Assembly: GCA_004802705.1 (NCBI GenBank)
Contig: SGPL01000110.1
Location: 1-64,000 of the forward strand
Source: Bondarzewia mesenterica
Lineage: Eukaryota > Basidiomycota > Agaricomycetes > Russulales > Bondarzewiaceae
Direction: 5' to 3'
DNA: 64,000 nt
Positions 25,301-37,921 of the stretch are shown in pieces. Each line of letters opens with the position of its first letter. Position 1 is the stretch's first letter. Made by a program: the position numbers and the translations under genes. Below the pieces are notes generated by a model. The model saw only the letters and a program-made list of their open reading frames with translations. It did not search any database and was not told the DNA's origin.

Positions 25301-25704
25301 TCTTTCACACGTTGATTCGTCAGATCAACGGTGCTACATAGTGGCGTGTGGTGTGTAGCGCGCGAGCGGTTTTCTGAAAACGTTATTTGTTTGTTCTCGT
25401 GCCTTAGCAAAAACCAATCTGACCGATCATTGAGCATGTAGACCACAGGAGCTTCCTTCACGTCTTACAGATTTGATCCTTGGAGACGTCGTGGCGNGAA
25501 TGCGGCGTTACCTGGCTTTACTATCGCATCAAAGACCAGGTTCATCGTGGGCTATCCGAGAAACTCTCACGAAATTTTGAAGCTGGCGTCTCGACCTGGT
25601 GTTTCGCTCCTCTCGAGTTACGGCTTGTCTATGTCCCTTGGGATCGTCGAGTCCTGTCCCGCGCGTAGCTACAAGCATGCCGTGAAGGCTTGATGTGATG
25701 TTGG

Positions 25705-25712
25705 TATATAAA
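25705..25712 (+). promoter_or_regulatory. TATA box of the FAD oxidase gene
   Basis: TATATAAA, 53 nt before the ATG at 25765. Confidence 0.5.
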
Positions 25713-25764
25713 CTCTCTCTGATTTTTTTTAATCCCGCCGTCACTCTCTCTCGCTTAGTGGCTG

Positions 25765-27829
25765 ATGTTGAACTACGGTCTACTGATTCTTACACTTTCG
25801 TCGTCTCTCTCAGTGGCGTCGCAGACATGCAAATGCCTGCCTGGTGATACTTGCTTCCCTTCGCAGTCCGAATGGGATGACTTCGCTAAGAATCTAAGCC
25901 AACCTCTCATTTCCGCCCAACGACCTCTTGCCTCTGTCTGCTACATAACTCGTCGAATTACGATGCTTCTGCATGCGCCGCTGCGACGAACATTCAGCAT
26001 GATGGTACCGTCTTGGCCGCTACGAGCAACACACTTCAATATGTCAATTTCGAGGCTCTTATCACTAACGCCGGCGTTCAACAATGCCTATTTAACCCTG
26101 CATCCGACAGCATTTGCTACCAAGGACGCGTTCCCTCATTCTCTATCAATGTCAGCACTGTTGCAGACATTCAGAACACCATTAAATTCGCGTCCAAGTA
26201 CAACTTGCACTTGGTGGTCAAGAACACCGGGTGAGCACGATTTTCCGCCTCACACAAAGCTGTATTGATCATACCGCCTTACCTTATCAGACACGAACTA
26301 TTGGGACGCGCGTTTGGAGTTGGATCGGTCGAACTTTTCATGCATAACATGCGGGGCGTCAACTTTTCGGATAATTTTGTATATTTGGGCGCACCCAATT
26401 CTGCTGAGGGACAATATGGTACGTACTGTCTATCTCTTGAAATTATTCGCTATTTGTGAGTGGTAAATGTTAACGTGTGCTGGGACAGCCGTCACCGTTG
26501 GAGCTGGGGTGCCATGGATAGAACTTTACGGTCTCGCCGAGGAACAGAACCGTTCCGTCGCTGGTGGATTTAGCGTTCTTGGTACAGTTGGAGCGGGAGC
26601 TGGTTGGCCTGTGGGTGGTGGACACAGCGTCTTATCCCCTTACTACGGCCTAGGTGATTGCACCTTGTAACCTCTACCGATTCCATTCATTGATACGTTC
26701 GCCACCATTGGCAGGCGTGGACAATGTTCTGCAGTACACCGTCGTGCTTCCAAATGCATCACACGTCATTGCGAACGATTTCCAGAATATCGACATTTTC
26801 TGGGCTCTGCGAGGTGGAGGCGCTCCCAGCTTCGGGGTGGTGACGTCAGTTACGTACAAGACTCACCCAAACCTCCCGTACACCGCCGCATTCTATAGCG
26901 CCACTGCCAACTCCTCCACCTCGTATCACCAGCTTTTCGAGGTGTGGAACCAACATCACAACGCTGTTGCGGATGCTGGATGGTCTGGTCCATGGCCGTT
27001 CTTTGAGAACTCACTGTACTTGACTCTTGTAACGCAAGGTACACCTCCTACCAGTGTGTCTGCCAACTCCACCGTCGAAGCATTCTTTTCGGCGTCGAAT
27101 GCGATCCCCGGCGTAAACGGATCTGTGGCCATGACTGCGCAGTACGCGTCGTTCTACTCGTTCTTTTACGACAACCTCGTCGACTCTTCCAGAGGCTTTG
27201 GATTGAACTACACTGCGCTCTCCGAGTCCGGGACGCGCACTGTCGAGTCTTCATGGTTATTGCCTCGTGAGATTACCGCACCAGGAAACGCGAGTGCGCT
27301 TGCGGATATATATATGCAGATCTCTACCGGAATTCCATTGTACGTGCATCATTCAGTCGAGTCGAGGATTTCACTAGCTGACGCGAATTCATCCATAGCA
27401 TGGTTGGAGGGGGTGCTGTCGCCGTTGTTGGTCCAAACTCGACCGCTGTGGCACCCGCATGGCGAACAGCTCTATCAGATATGACAGTCACCGGCTCTTT
27501 TAACCAGACGTCCAACGCCACCGAGATTTATGTCGTTATGCAGAGCGTCCACGACCAGATTCAACCTTTGCGCGAACTCGCACCAGTCCCGGCCGGCGGT
27601 CAATACCTCAACGAGGTAGGTGCCATCTCCTTCCTGAGGTAATAGATTTTGATCATAAATTTTCCAGCCGGATTTCCTCGAGGCTGACTGGCAGAGTGCT
27701 CAGTGGGGCGATAATTACTCCCGTCTCCTGTCCATTAAACAAGCGATTGACCCTGACGACCTGCTCATCGTCCACCATGGCGTCAACTCAGAACAATGGG
27801 ATGATGAAGTTATCTGCAAAACCACCTAG
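25765..27829 (+). CDS. Secreted FAD-dependent oxidase, berberine-bridge-enzyme type (apparent frameshift in exon 1)
   Basis: A flavoprotein of the FAD_binding_4 plus BBE class that oxidises alcohols, sugars or natural-product intermediates outside the cell or in the secretory path. The N-terminal signal MLNYGLLILTLSSSLSVASQ precedes the mature Cys-rich start. The FAD domain shows VPSFSINVSTVADIQ, VKNTGHELLGRA, YAVTVGAGVPWIELYG, GGFSVLGTVGAGAGWPVGGGHS and WALRGGGAPSFGVVT. The BBE C-terminus reads NYSRLLSIKQAIDPDDLLIVHHGV. Introns near 26231, 26418, 26655, 27341 and 27615 keep the frame. The frame shifts at about 25945, between SVCY and NSSNYDASAC, so either a base is missing in this assembly or the gene is newly broken. 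It lies next to a terpene synthase, so it may be a tailoring enzyme. Confidence 0.85.
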
Positions 27830-28059
27830 CCTTCACACTCGTTCGTTCATCACGCTCAACCTAGCCACACTTACCTCAACTCGTGTAACTCCAGCACCCT
27901 GACTCCCATAATTACTCTGCATACCCCAAATTTTCAGAAGTTTATCGTATTCTTGTGGAAGGGCTTCCCCAAACAAGAACTCCAGCGCGAGAGTTGTATT
28001 TCTTCGTAGTGCAAGTCCCAAGTCGCCGTCGTCAAACGACAAGCTCACTCAGATGCTAG

Positions 28060-28830
28060 ATTACTCGCCAAATGGGACGGCGAACAGGATATTAATATCT
28101 GCTAGGCCGTGGCTCTGCGCGATGGAGGCGTCTCCATCTTCGGTGTGAGGTTGATCACATACAGATTTACCCCATCCCTCCGTGCAATACCGCTTTCTGC
28201 ATTTCCACCGCCAACTACTTTTCTTTGTATGATCAGTTCTTTGAGACATGGAATCAGTACCACAACGCAGTTGTGGATGTAGGATGGACTGGTGCATGGC
28301 CGTTTTTCGACGACACTTTGCACCTCACGCTCTTGGCTCAGTAAATCTCCGACCAGTGAGTCTACCAATTCAACTCTTGGAGCTTGTTTTTCGACATCCA
28401 GAGAGATTCCCGGAGCCAAATTATTTCGTGCTGTACTCATTCAATGCATCCAGAGCCGGATACGGGTGGACTTACACGTGAGTATGTGCAGATACCTGTT
28501 CAAATAGCGGCGGCTGTATGTAGGTATTGTACATGCATCCTGTCGAGGTGGATTCATCAGCTGATGTGATTTTAGTGCATGGTTGGAGAGGGCGCTGTTC
28601 TGCGATCTGTCCAAATTCGGCGGCGCTGAGACGAGACCGGTATGGCAGACCGCCTATGTACATAACGACCTTAGACAGCACTGCAACAGCGCTTGGAACG
28701 AGATGACCAACTTGAATATGACCGAAATATGACCGAAATACGAGTTGCTATGCAGAGCCCCCCCCCGCGCGGACCAATCACCAAATCCAACCTTTGCGTC
28801 GAAGATCAAAATAAGATATGAAATCCTGGT
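28060..28830 (+). pseudogene. Decayed tandem copy of the BBE-type FAD oxidase gene
   Basis: Fragments of the upstream gene recur in order: WALRDGG..FGV, then FFETWNQYHNAVVD, GWTGAWPFFDDTLHLTLL, a MVGEGAVL segment and NMTEIRVAMQS. They are separated by stop codons, shifts and lost exons, and the 5' third is missing. It is clearly homologous to 26790-27570 of the neighbouring gene and cannot encode an enzyme. Confidence 0.85.
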
Positions 28831-29137
28831 TAAATGAGGAAACCAGGCTGGCAGGATGGCATAAACTTGTCCTCTACTCATATCTAGAATTGGACTGAGG
28901 TCTGGCTTCATTCATCTCCGACAAGGCTGAGCGTGTCAAACAGGGTCCGATCGCGCAGAAACTGGAAGACTCCATATCATAACACATGCGACCATACTTA
29001 TCAATTTCTGGGAAAAAGAAACATGGGGCAGCGTACAACGTCGGCCGAACTACATCAGGCCGTACAAAGCTCTCTAAGCGGTCTGCGAAAACATCGAGAA
29101 TTTTTTCAGCATACTCAATGACAACACGCGAAGACAT

Positions 29138-30493
29138 TCAGGCGATGACAACCGTGCGCGACTTCTGGATCTCCAATCCCTCGTCACCGAAGTACCTGCC
29201 GCATCCGAGATGAGGTGCCACATCACCAATGAACATGATCAAGGCTCACCTGCCAGAGCCAAAGTTCCATTCGTCGTGGCCTCTGATCCATTGTCCTGAT
29301 TTGAACATATAAGTTAAGCCACGATCTTCCCATGCATCGAGAAGAACGAACCTAGGCCGTCAATATAGAGAGCCATCTGGCGGTCAACGTCCTCTCCCCA
29401 CGACGGGACTCCATTCCGGTGGTTCAGGACATCGTCCCTTGTCCTCATGAAGTTGTCGACGACCTCGTCATGACGGTCCGAGATCCACTGGATGGCTCCG
29501 TCGACGTCAATTTTGTTGTTGACCATGACGACCGTCACAGCGTTGTAGTCAGCATCGTTATTCAGGACCTCTTTCTTGTAAGAGCACATATCCTGCATCG
29601 TTACTGGTGAGCATGTGAAGTCAGTAGAATTAGACCAATTGACTGACATTGGCGAGGACGATCATGTCAGTTGTGTCTCTGTTCAAGGAAATGATGGCGG
29701 GGTGCTGCATGACTTCGTGAGGGATATCCAGCTCGAGCGACATCTCGAGCAGCGCAAATGACGGATCAGAGCCGATGTTGTCGCGACGAGCGGCCATGTA
29801 TTCGTCGATGGTGCAGATATACGACGACGTGCGGCGCTCTGCCTGTAAGATGACGGAACCAAGGTACGTACGCCAAGCATTGACAAAGCGTTCCCGAGTG
29901 GCCTGGGGAGCATGGCGCGAGGCACGCTGCCAGAATCTGCGGCGAGATTGCCTTGAATGAGGGATCGGATAGGTGAGGGAGACGTGCTACTCACTGACGA
30001 GCAATTTCGCCAATGATGGGCTCTCCGTCGGGGCGAGGCTTGTCTGGGTTCTCGATGGCATCCATCGTAGCGTCACATAGCACCTTGGCGCCGGCCGCAT
30101 CGCACGTATCTGTGTGCTCGTCGAGAGTGAAGAACGTGTGCATCAAGTCGCAGCAACTGCGGAGAGTGACTGAAGTCGGCGGTGCGACGGTCAGCATCAC
30201 GGTGTAAAAGGAGATGCGAGCAGCTCACAATGATTGGACTTGGGGAACGTCAGGGCGGATACCAGGCCTGCAAAGAGTCGTCAGTTGATCTTTTCGAACG
30301 ATGCAACGAGTAAAAAAGACATACTGAAGTCACACTTGTTGAAGGCAATCTGCGCCTGAGGATTGAAGGGCTTGAAGCTTTCGAGCCAAGCCACGGATTC
30401 AGCCTGAGCGGCGCGGTAGTATGGACTGATGATGCGCGTCCACGGCCAATTGCGAAGGGTGTCGGGAAGGGTGTAAGTCTGAGGAGTAGACAT
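29138..30493 (-). CDS. Sesquiterpene synthase, protoilludene-synthase-like clade
   Basis: A class I terpene cyclase using farnesyl diphosphate and Mg2+ in the cytosol. Start and N-terminus (YTLPDTLRNWPWTRIISPYY, FNKCDF) match the basidiomycete clade that includes delta-6-protoilludene synthases. The first metal site is the variant LDEHTD, a D(E)xxD motif, preceded by MHTFFT. The second is NDMCSYKKEVL, the NSE triad. The C-terminal SGRYF provides the Arg-Tyr pair contacting diphosphate. At least four short introns are spliced in frame, one of them directly inside the NSE motif between N and D. Length is about 340 residues, as usual. Neighbouring FAD oxidase, P450s and reductase fragments suggest a sesquiterpenoid cluster. 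The exact product cannot be read from sequence. Confidence 0.9.
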
Positions 30494-31366
30494 CGTGTAC
30501 TGAGATATATTTTGGGAGTGCAGTGGAGACGGTTTTCTGGCCTGTCTTTTTAGATGGCGAATGTGAGACTTTGGTAATATTTTTTTGTCTCTCGCAGAAT
30601 AATAGCAATGCTTGGGCCCGCCAATAATGGCTCATAATGGATCCCATTCGACTACTCCGGTACGCGATGGAGATCGGTAAGTTTCCCCGGGAGCAAATGG
30701 GTTTCCACTGATTCTTCGTTCTCCCAAACGCATGGATGCGCCTGTCCACAATCAAATTCGGGCTCATCAAAGTGCCTATCAGAACCCCAGATTCGCCTAA
30801 GTAAGAAATAAAGGAGCTCTGTCGTACACCGCACACACCTTCGCAGGTTCTGATTAGTAGCCTGTGTCTTGCAGTACAGACAGGCGCTGTTCTGCTTCCT
30901 TCTGTGGCAAAGCTGGACGACAAATAGCAATACGGTGCCCGGACTGGCGCTTAGGATCATTGTTCAGCGAACCACAGAGGATGCGAACTATGAGGGATCC
31001 GTATGAAATCGTGGAATCCGGGAGCTCAATTTGAGGCCTCCGCGGTTGTTGCAGGCCTTGGTGTCGACGAACGTACCTGAGTCGCATCAGCTATAGGTTC
31101 AGTTTCAGTCGAAGTACCGAAGAAGAATTGTGATTGAAGAAGCACCTAGACTTGGCATTTCGTCAGCACAGAAAAAAAGGATCGAAGCAGAAGAGCAACC
31201 ATGAGGCGCTGGATAACCGCAGCAAGAATTTATGTTACTGACACGGTCGATAACCCGGAAGTAGATAACCCGATCGATCGATATATTGTGTCGCCCGTTC
31301 ATCGGGTTGGGGCTAGCTGCGACCCAACGACGGCATACTGGGTCAAAACATACGTTAGAGCCGCAG
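30494..31366. other. Intergenic stretch upstream of the terpene synthase
   Basis: About 0.87 kb containing the terpene synthase promoter. Frames of 60-100 codons on the minus strand show no known family. No gene is supported. Confidence 0.45.
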
Positions 31367-31960
31367 CCACGGATCAATATCGGATTTCAGGAGGTACATA
31401 ATCAAGACACTCAAGCTCACAAGATGGAGTACCTTCCCGGTGACGACGAGGTTATGCAAGCTGGTCATCAACTTTTCAACACTCGTGTCCCAGTCATACC
31501 AGTGACAATAGTAGACGTCAATGTAATCCGTGCGCAGCCCCTTGAACGAGGCATTTACAGGAAGGCGTTGATTTTTGGTGCCGTTTCTAGAATAGTTGAT
31601 CTTATGAGTCACGGACTTGTCGTGCTTCTTCCAGGGCGAGCCGTACTATGGACGTCGATGAGTTGTGAGTTGACAATCCGGACATAAGCATGGCAAGGGT
31701 GGTGCCGGAGAGAGTCTTTTAGATACCTTTGTCGCTATGACCATTTGGTCCCGGTTTCCTCGTAACTCCGCATGCCGTATTCGTCTTCGAGAAGAACGAT
31801 GACCACCAATAGCTTCTCCAAGTCAGTACAACCCCATGCACGGTTGCACCGACATGAACGGCGGTGTACAGTGTCCACGTCCGACGGCAGTCTCGAACAG
31901 ATAAGGTCGAGGACTCCTGTCGAGGAGACCAACCCGGAGCTTGCCATAGCGTACTGAAAA
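31367..31960 (-). pseudogene. Aldo-keto reductase (aryl-alcohol dehydrogenase type), 5' half only
   Basis: One exon (31421-31645, minus) is well preserved: YGSPWKKHDKSVTHKINYS, NASFKGLRTDYIDVYYCHWY, DTSVEKLMTSLHNLVVTGKVL. It carries the typical DYIDVYY..HW barrel strand of AAD-type aldo-keto reductases. The exon before it ends in RGNRDQMVIATK. Further 5' the sequence is degenerate and no start or early exons can be assembled. The 3' half of the gene is missing here and is found in the opposite orientation at 37922-38170. About 80 bp around the SLHNLV exon end are present at both places. Confidence 0.8.
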
Positions 31961-33293
31961 AGAAATCGAACGGCAACGTAAGTTCACAACTCCACTTGAA
32001 CCATAGGTTTTTTTGGGCCTTATCATTCAGACAAGTTAAATTATCGCAGAGAGCACTCCGATCTTGGATAAAGTGGACGTCCCTGTACCACCTGAAAGTC
32101 CTGGTCCTGAATAGGGTATTAGCATCTCAAAATAGATCCGTCCAGTCAGAACGATGGCATACCTTGCTCCCCGCTGGGCTTGGGTAAACACCGAATAAAG
32201 TGGGTTCTTCAGAGGTATAAATAAAATTACAAAGAACAACTTCAGTCCATTAATAAGGCCGGGTAGGCTCCATCGATAAATAAGAAGGGCGAGTTTTTGG
32301 TTTAGAGCGGCGGTAGGCGTCAGAAAGACGCGGCGGTCACACGTTACGATCACAGAGTAACACCGGCTAAGTCTGAACTCCAGGCCCCTGATCGCTCCTC
32401 AGAAAAGGCCTGAACGTCAACGTCAACAACGACGATATTTTTTGCCCAACAGCGCAGATCATCGACAGGGATACAAACCGGATGATTCAGTGACCCAGCT
32501 TGAAACATCTCAGTGCTCCTCTGCCGCTCTTGTTGCGTATCAAAGGCTGCCTTTTCGTGTTGTCTGTGGAGCATCAGCCGATGGAAAATACGGTAGACTC
32601 GGGATTGGAGTGGAATTGGGAAGCTAAATTGCTGCAAGTCTATTGTGGCAATCTCTAAAAGCTAGAAAGACGTTGCTTACGGGTACAACACTCACTTCAG
32701 AATCCAGATTGGGTCACTCGATCTCCTAATTAGTGTGGCACCTCAGCCGAACCGACGGTCCTGAGCGTTGAACATTTATGGAGATTAAGATCCTGCAAGA
32801 TCTTGAGACATGTGATGGAAAGATTGATTTCAGTGTGATTTGGCCAGGGTGGGCAGGCCACAACGGTAGTCACGGTAAGTTGTCAGGTCCTCAAACCATG
32901 CTAGCACATTTCAGGTCGTACCTTGGCCAATACCCATCATTGCGTTTCATCATTTCAGACTTTGCACCCTCCCCTCCCATCATGGACACAGAGCACCAGC
33001 GAACTTGACATGCGCAATGCCTAGTACGGGAAATAAAGATTTTTCTGCACAAACCAGAGTCGGCTATATTCCTCAGTTGCCAGGTTGAACCATCACGCCG
33101 TGATTGTTTTTTCTGCACGTACTCGTCGTAAATTGGAGATACGCATTCCACTCAGTCTATTCAACAGAATGCCAATATTTGAATACACACATGAAACAAG
33201 ATCATAAGAATGGAAACGCGAATATATTTCCCCGCCTGTGCGACAATTCAACAAAGATGAGATTCAACATCTCCGCCTCGGTAAACGACAGAA
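31961..33293. other. Intergenic stretch, possible further decayed reductase sequence
   Basis: About 1.3 kb. I could not find the missing first exons of the aldo-keto reductase with confidence. Open frames here are short and unsupported. Confidence 0.4.
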
Positions 33294-35746
33294 TTAACGC
33301 AAGAACGACACGCCTAAAGGCATCTGTGTACGTTCGTCGAATCTTCCCTTGATCATGGGCGCCATAATAGCCCCGACAGGAACGCGCAGCATCTCAATAT
33401 TGTCCTTGGTCGGGGGCGGTGTGAACTCGAAGTTCTCGATGAGCTCGACCACAGTGGATTGCATCTCAGTCAGACTTGTCAACGATGTCAGCATTGAGAT
33501 CGAGCGCTTGTGAGATGGCGAACAAACTCACGCGAATTTCCATCTGCGGAGTTTAGGGCAAAAGGGATATGTGTCAACCCCTATGACAGTGCCGCCCTAC
33601 TCTGATAATTGTATTAACTTACCCAATACAACCAGAAGGTCCCCCAGAGAAAGTCAATCTGATTAAATAAGTGAATATAGCGATTCTAAGCATAATGAGA
33701 AGCAAACGACGAACAGGTTGGAATAGAGACCGATAGGGACCTGGCGCTCCTTCAACGTAGTATCGAGGTGCCGACTTGGGTTCCACTGGTCTGCATCTTC
33801 GCCCCAAACGCTCTTCAGTCTGAAAAAGACATCAGGAATGCTACCGACCAATTGCAAGTAAGACTGCTCACCGGTTGTAAGCACACGTCGAGACAAGTAC
33901 TGGCTGGCCTGGCGTGACCTTGACCTCGGAGATCATTTTTCCGGACGTGGACATGATGGGCTCCGACAGAGGTACGACGTCGTCAATGATAGATTCACGG
34001 GTCACCCAAGGCGAGATGGGATGGTATCGGAGGGCCTCCTGCAAAAACATCCATTCAGCCAAGCTCACCTGCTCAGCAATGCGCAATACCCACCTTGATG
34101 ACTGCGTTGGTGAAAGGCAGGTTCTCCAGATCCGTGGCGGTAAAGTCCTTTTGGCCGTTGGAAGTGATCTTGGAACGTTTGGCATTAACTTCCTCGCGAA
34201 CTCTGGTCTGGTGCTCTGGGTGGTGGGCCAACTCGTAAACCAACCAGGTAAGGGTACAAGCCGTTGTCTCGTGACCTGCAAAGAGGAGAGTCCTGAAAAG
34301 ATTCAATGCTCAGTGACCATTTACACTGGCAAAAAAAAAACCACCCGTCTTACGTGACCTGGGAGAGTACCTCATCCTCGTCAAGTCGATCGTCGGCGTT
34401 TCCGGACTTGTTCGCCTCAACTATGGGATTATTACGGTCGGGTCCTACGACGGAAGACGTGGAGAATGTACGAACCTAGGATGCTTAGGATGTCTCGTCC
34501 TTTCTTCAGGCCCGAACTAGCAGCCTCGTTTTCGATGAGGTCTTTACCCAATCCCTTACCTACCTTCAAGAACTGGCGGAACCGAACAAACTGGCGGAAA
34601 GGGAGGTATTCGACGTAGTTGAGAATACGCTCCGGGACGTAAGCCCAGCTCGCACCGAAAAGGATAGCACCGGGAGAAGGGAATAGATTGGAATCGGCGC
34701 TGTTCAACGGACCAAATCAGCATATGACACTCCGACGAACGAATGGGGAAGAAATATACAAAAGATTATGAAAGACTTTCGAGAACTCGTTTTCTTTTCC
34801 AAGACCATCCAAAGCTCCAAAGTGATAATCGAACACAGCTTAAAGAGAGGTCAGTGACGGGCTACACCTTGATGGAAACGAGGTGTTTCACCTTCGCCAA
34901 TGATGTCCAGAGTTGTGTTCACAAGCCCACGGCTCACATCGATCGTCTGAGTGGTTGACAGCTCGCCTTCTTGCAGCGTATCTCTCCATTGTTGGGTAAG
35001 CTAGGAAAGATTCATATCAACAAAGCTAGAAAGGAATAAGAAATGACAACTTGATATTTCCCACCTGGGCCGCAACACGACGGAAGACAGGATAGAATGT
35101 TCGAAGGGGTTGGGCAGTGAACGCAGGGTTCAAGAGCTTTCTGTGTCGCACATGTGTCTCACCTGGGCCGTGTTGCGCATGAGATCAGCTATGGCATTAT
35201 TTTTTTCACCACAAAAACACCCACCTCCTGCCCAAGAGACACCGCGGCCGAAAGCCAGACCGGTAAACGCCTTACTTTCCCGCGTCTTTGGATATCCGTA
35301 CCCCTGTGTATGCAGAATATGGTGAATGGCAGCGGGATCTGCCACCATCAAGATGTTTCTCTAGGTCTGCGTTCAGAAATCTGTGACCTTTTGAGCGAGA
35401 AACATGAACCACTTACACCAAAGCAGCCATCGATTTTCCATGCACCACCGAATTCACGATTCCAAGCAAAGTCCAACTGTCCTACGTCAATCTGACGATT
35501 GAACAAGATTTGATGACCTACGTCGAAATGAACAACAGGAACGATACAGTCTGAGCAAGCCGAGGACTTACCGAACAGCCAGGAATCCGATTTGGGTCCA
35601 CGGATATCGCTCAAGGTTTGCCATCGCAAGCCCCCTCTGATGTAGAGGAAAACGGCTGCAAGAACAACGCCGGGCAGTACTAATGTAGCAATTGAGGAGA
35701 TTGGCATAAACGAGGACATTCTTCGACAGCTGAAGGCTATCATCAT
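33294..35746 (-). CDS. Cytochrome P450 monooxygenase (haem motif with Ser instead of Arg)
   Basis: An ER-anchored monooxygenase of about 540 residues, complete. The N-terminal anchor (ISSIATLVLPGVVLAAVFLY) is followed by IRGPKSDSWLFG. Next come HVRHRKLLNPAF (helix C), LLFAGHETTACTLTWLVYEL (I-helix oxygen-binding AGHETT) and EALRYHP (ExxR). The PERF-like region is WNPSRHLD and the haem loop FSGGPSGCIG spans an exon. An in-frame series of about a dozen exons ends with GWKFALTEMQ and ELIENFEF. In the haem motif FxxGxRxCxG the usual Arg is Ser, while the Cys ligand is present. The gene lies inside the 6.5 kb segment flanked by the two aldo-keto reductase halves and is probably part of the terpenoid cluster. 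Confidence 0.9.
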
Positions 35747-37921
35747 ATTTGCTCAGTTAATATACGGCATCGTGTCGGACGATGTACCCCGGATAGTCTG
35801 TGCATGCGAGTGAGAAAAGTCTGGGGACTTGAATGGCAATACTCCATACGAGGCTCGTCCGGGAGTCTCTCCGTTTGATGGTCAGCATGACGGAAGGACA
35901 ACCTTGATATACCCTCGACTCGATGCAGTTCGGAGAGACTGTGGTGCTAGTTCGAGTCGATGGTGTTCTGACAGAACCACTGATACTTGGTAAAAGAGCG
36001 CCCGGAGGTACTTTGTAGGTCCCAGAATTTAGATGAGGACTTATCGAGACTTATCGCCCACTCACCCTCCAATTGTAAAAATGCACTATTAAATTATTAT
36101 TATTATTAAATAAGAATTTCTTTTTTTCCTTTTTTCAACACCGCGCACAACTCAAGCAGACTCAAGCGCATTCCGAGTCAATCAACTAGGGTCGAGTACT
36201 ACGTCGATGCTCTGGCCACTCGATGTTGACGATGATATTCTTAGCATGATACGAGCAAGTATTGCTCGTGCGTCAGCCGCTTCATCCAAACTACTGAGCT
36301 ACAATTGCAGCGAATCTTCCAGGATATACAGTGTAACAACTGTTTCGGGCCTTCTCGTATGCTACCTCGAGAAAGAAGCAGCGTCGTTCCTCCAAGTTGA
36401 ATAATTGCATTTGCTCACGAGCGTCCAAATGCCGACCCTAGACGAGTTGATACGATAAAGACGGGACATGACCACTGGACCAGCATCGGACGAGTCTCTA
36501 ACGTATATTTCGATTCAGTGTGCCGTCAAGCGCTCATATGGTGGCAATCACTCTACCGAAAGCGATTCCGACTGGGTTCTGTGAGGCGGAGAAGTTTGAG
36601 TAATCTACCAACTCATCCATGCGCAGGAGTTGGTATTTACCACCATCTTCACCTTTATCTCCGCACACATCAAATGGTGATACTCGAAGCCCAGCTTCAC
36701 GTCAATAATGGTGCAAGTTGCACTACGTTACCTTTCACAGCCCATTCCTCGCCAACCTTAGGCCAACCTTTCGCTGCTTGGCAACAAACAAAGTTCGGGT
36801 AGAGTCACCTTACAATGAAAGGAGAGTGAATAGAAACAAATAAAGCTGCTATTTTTTCTCCTAGATATTCATGCTTGTGTCGTTTTCGACATCCTAACGT
36901 CTATTGGTCGATCCTCGCTCGCTACTTAACTCCAAGGTCGCTTTTCTTCACCATTCGCTATCCGATCGACCAGACGGTGCACCCTCTTCGTCCGATTGTA
37001 CGCACTTTCCGGCATGGACCATCTCAGCTGGATAACGAAAACACTTCGAGACGCTCTCTCGACGCCTTCTCGTTTCACAACTCTTACCGTGTAGTCACCG
37101 CTTGCTGTAATGTTCGTGGAATGTTCTGCGGATATATCACCACTCTTGTCCGTACTCGCTGAATAAAAATTACGTAGTCGAAGCCAATACCAACGCTGTG
37201 TGTGGATCTAAGATACCACAACGCAACGCTGCGAGCCCTATCTTGGCCAGGGCGTATTGAATATGACTACAGAACATGTATGTCTTGGCAATGTCTTGGT
37301 CTTGAAGGCCAATCGATAGTCAGTAGGGGCCGAAGTAGTCCAACTGGGGTAAATGAACATACTGATGGACGAGACAGAAATCTGTGTTGGGCCGTTGTTC
37401 TCCACACCATACGTGAGGCAGGGAGACTCGTACGGCGGGGATGGGAGCGGGCAGGAGATAATCGCTTAAAAAAACCCCCCGATGACCGATGATCGATGGC
37501 CGTTGCGACCTGCTGCGACTCGACGAGGAAAGATCTATCCAAGAAAAGGTTATCTCCGATTGTTCTCAGCGCCTCTCCGGGACTTTTGCTCAGCTGCGGG
37601 GTTTCTCACTTAATCTACGCGGTTTCTAAAATTACTACCATGGACTGTCTTCGGTGCCTGACAAGTGAGTAATGGCTTGTACTGTACTGCACTCCCGCCG
37701 GATGATCAACGAGTTGCTGTCCCAGTTTGCACAATGTGTCTACGTCTCGAGCCGTCTCTAGTTATCCCCTTCTACTCGACGGAGGTCCCCGATCAACTTC
37801 GATTCAAAGTCACTGGGGTGGTCTGATCAATCAGGACATTGCGTGCCCACGTTAACTTCCTATCCCCCTTTCAGAACAGTCGGAAACCGAAGGGCGTACC
37901 GTCTAACTCCATAACCATGGA
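35747..37921. other. Long intergenic stretch between P450 and inverted reductase fragment
   Basis: About 2.2 kb. It includes an AT-rich patch near 36085-36130 with ATT trinucleotide repeats and a T-rich run. Frames of 65-96 codons occur (for example 36518-36802 and 37202-37492) but none shows a recognisable domain or convincing splice structure. It may contain decayed sequence. Confidence 0.4.

Larger units (their letters stand above)
24908..25764. other. Border region between housekeeping block and secondary-metabolism genes
   Basis: About 0.86 kb. It contains the palindromic repeat at 25250-25300, one ambiguous base at 25497, and the TATA box of the FAD oxidase gene. No coding gene is supported. 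Confidence 0.5.
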
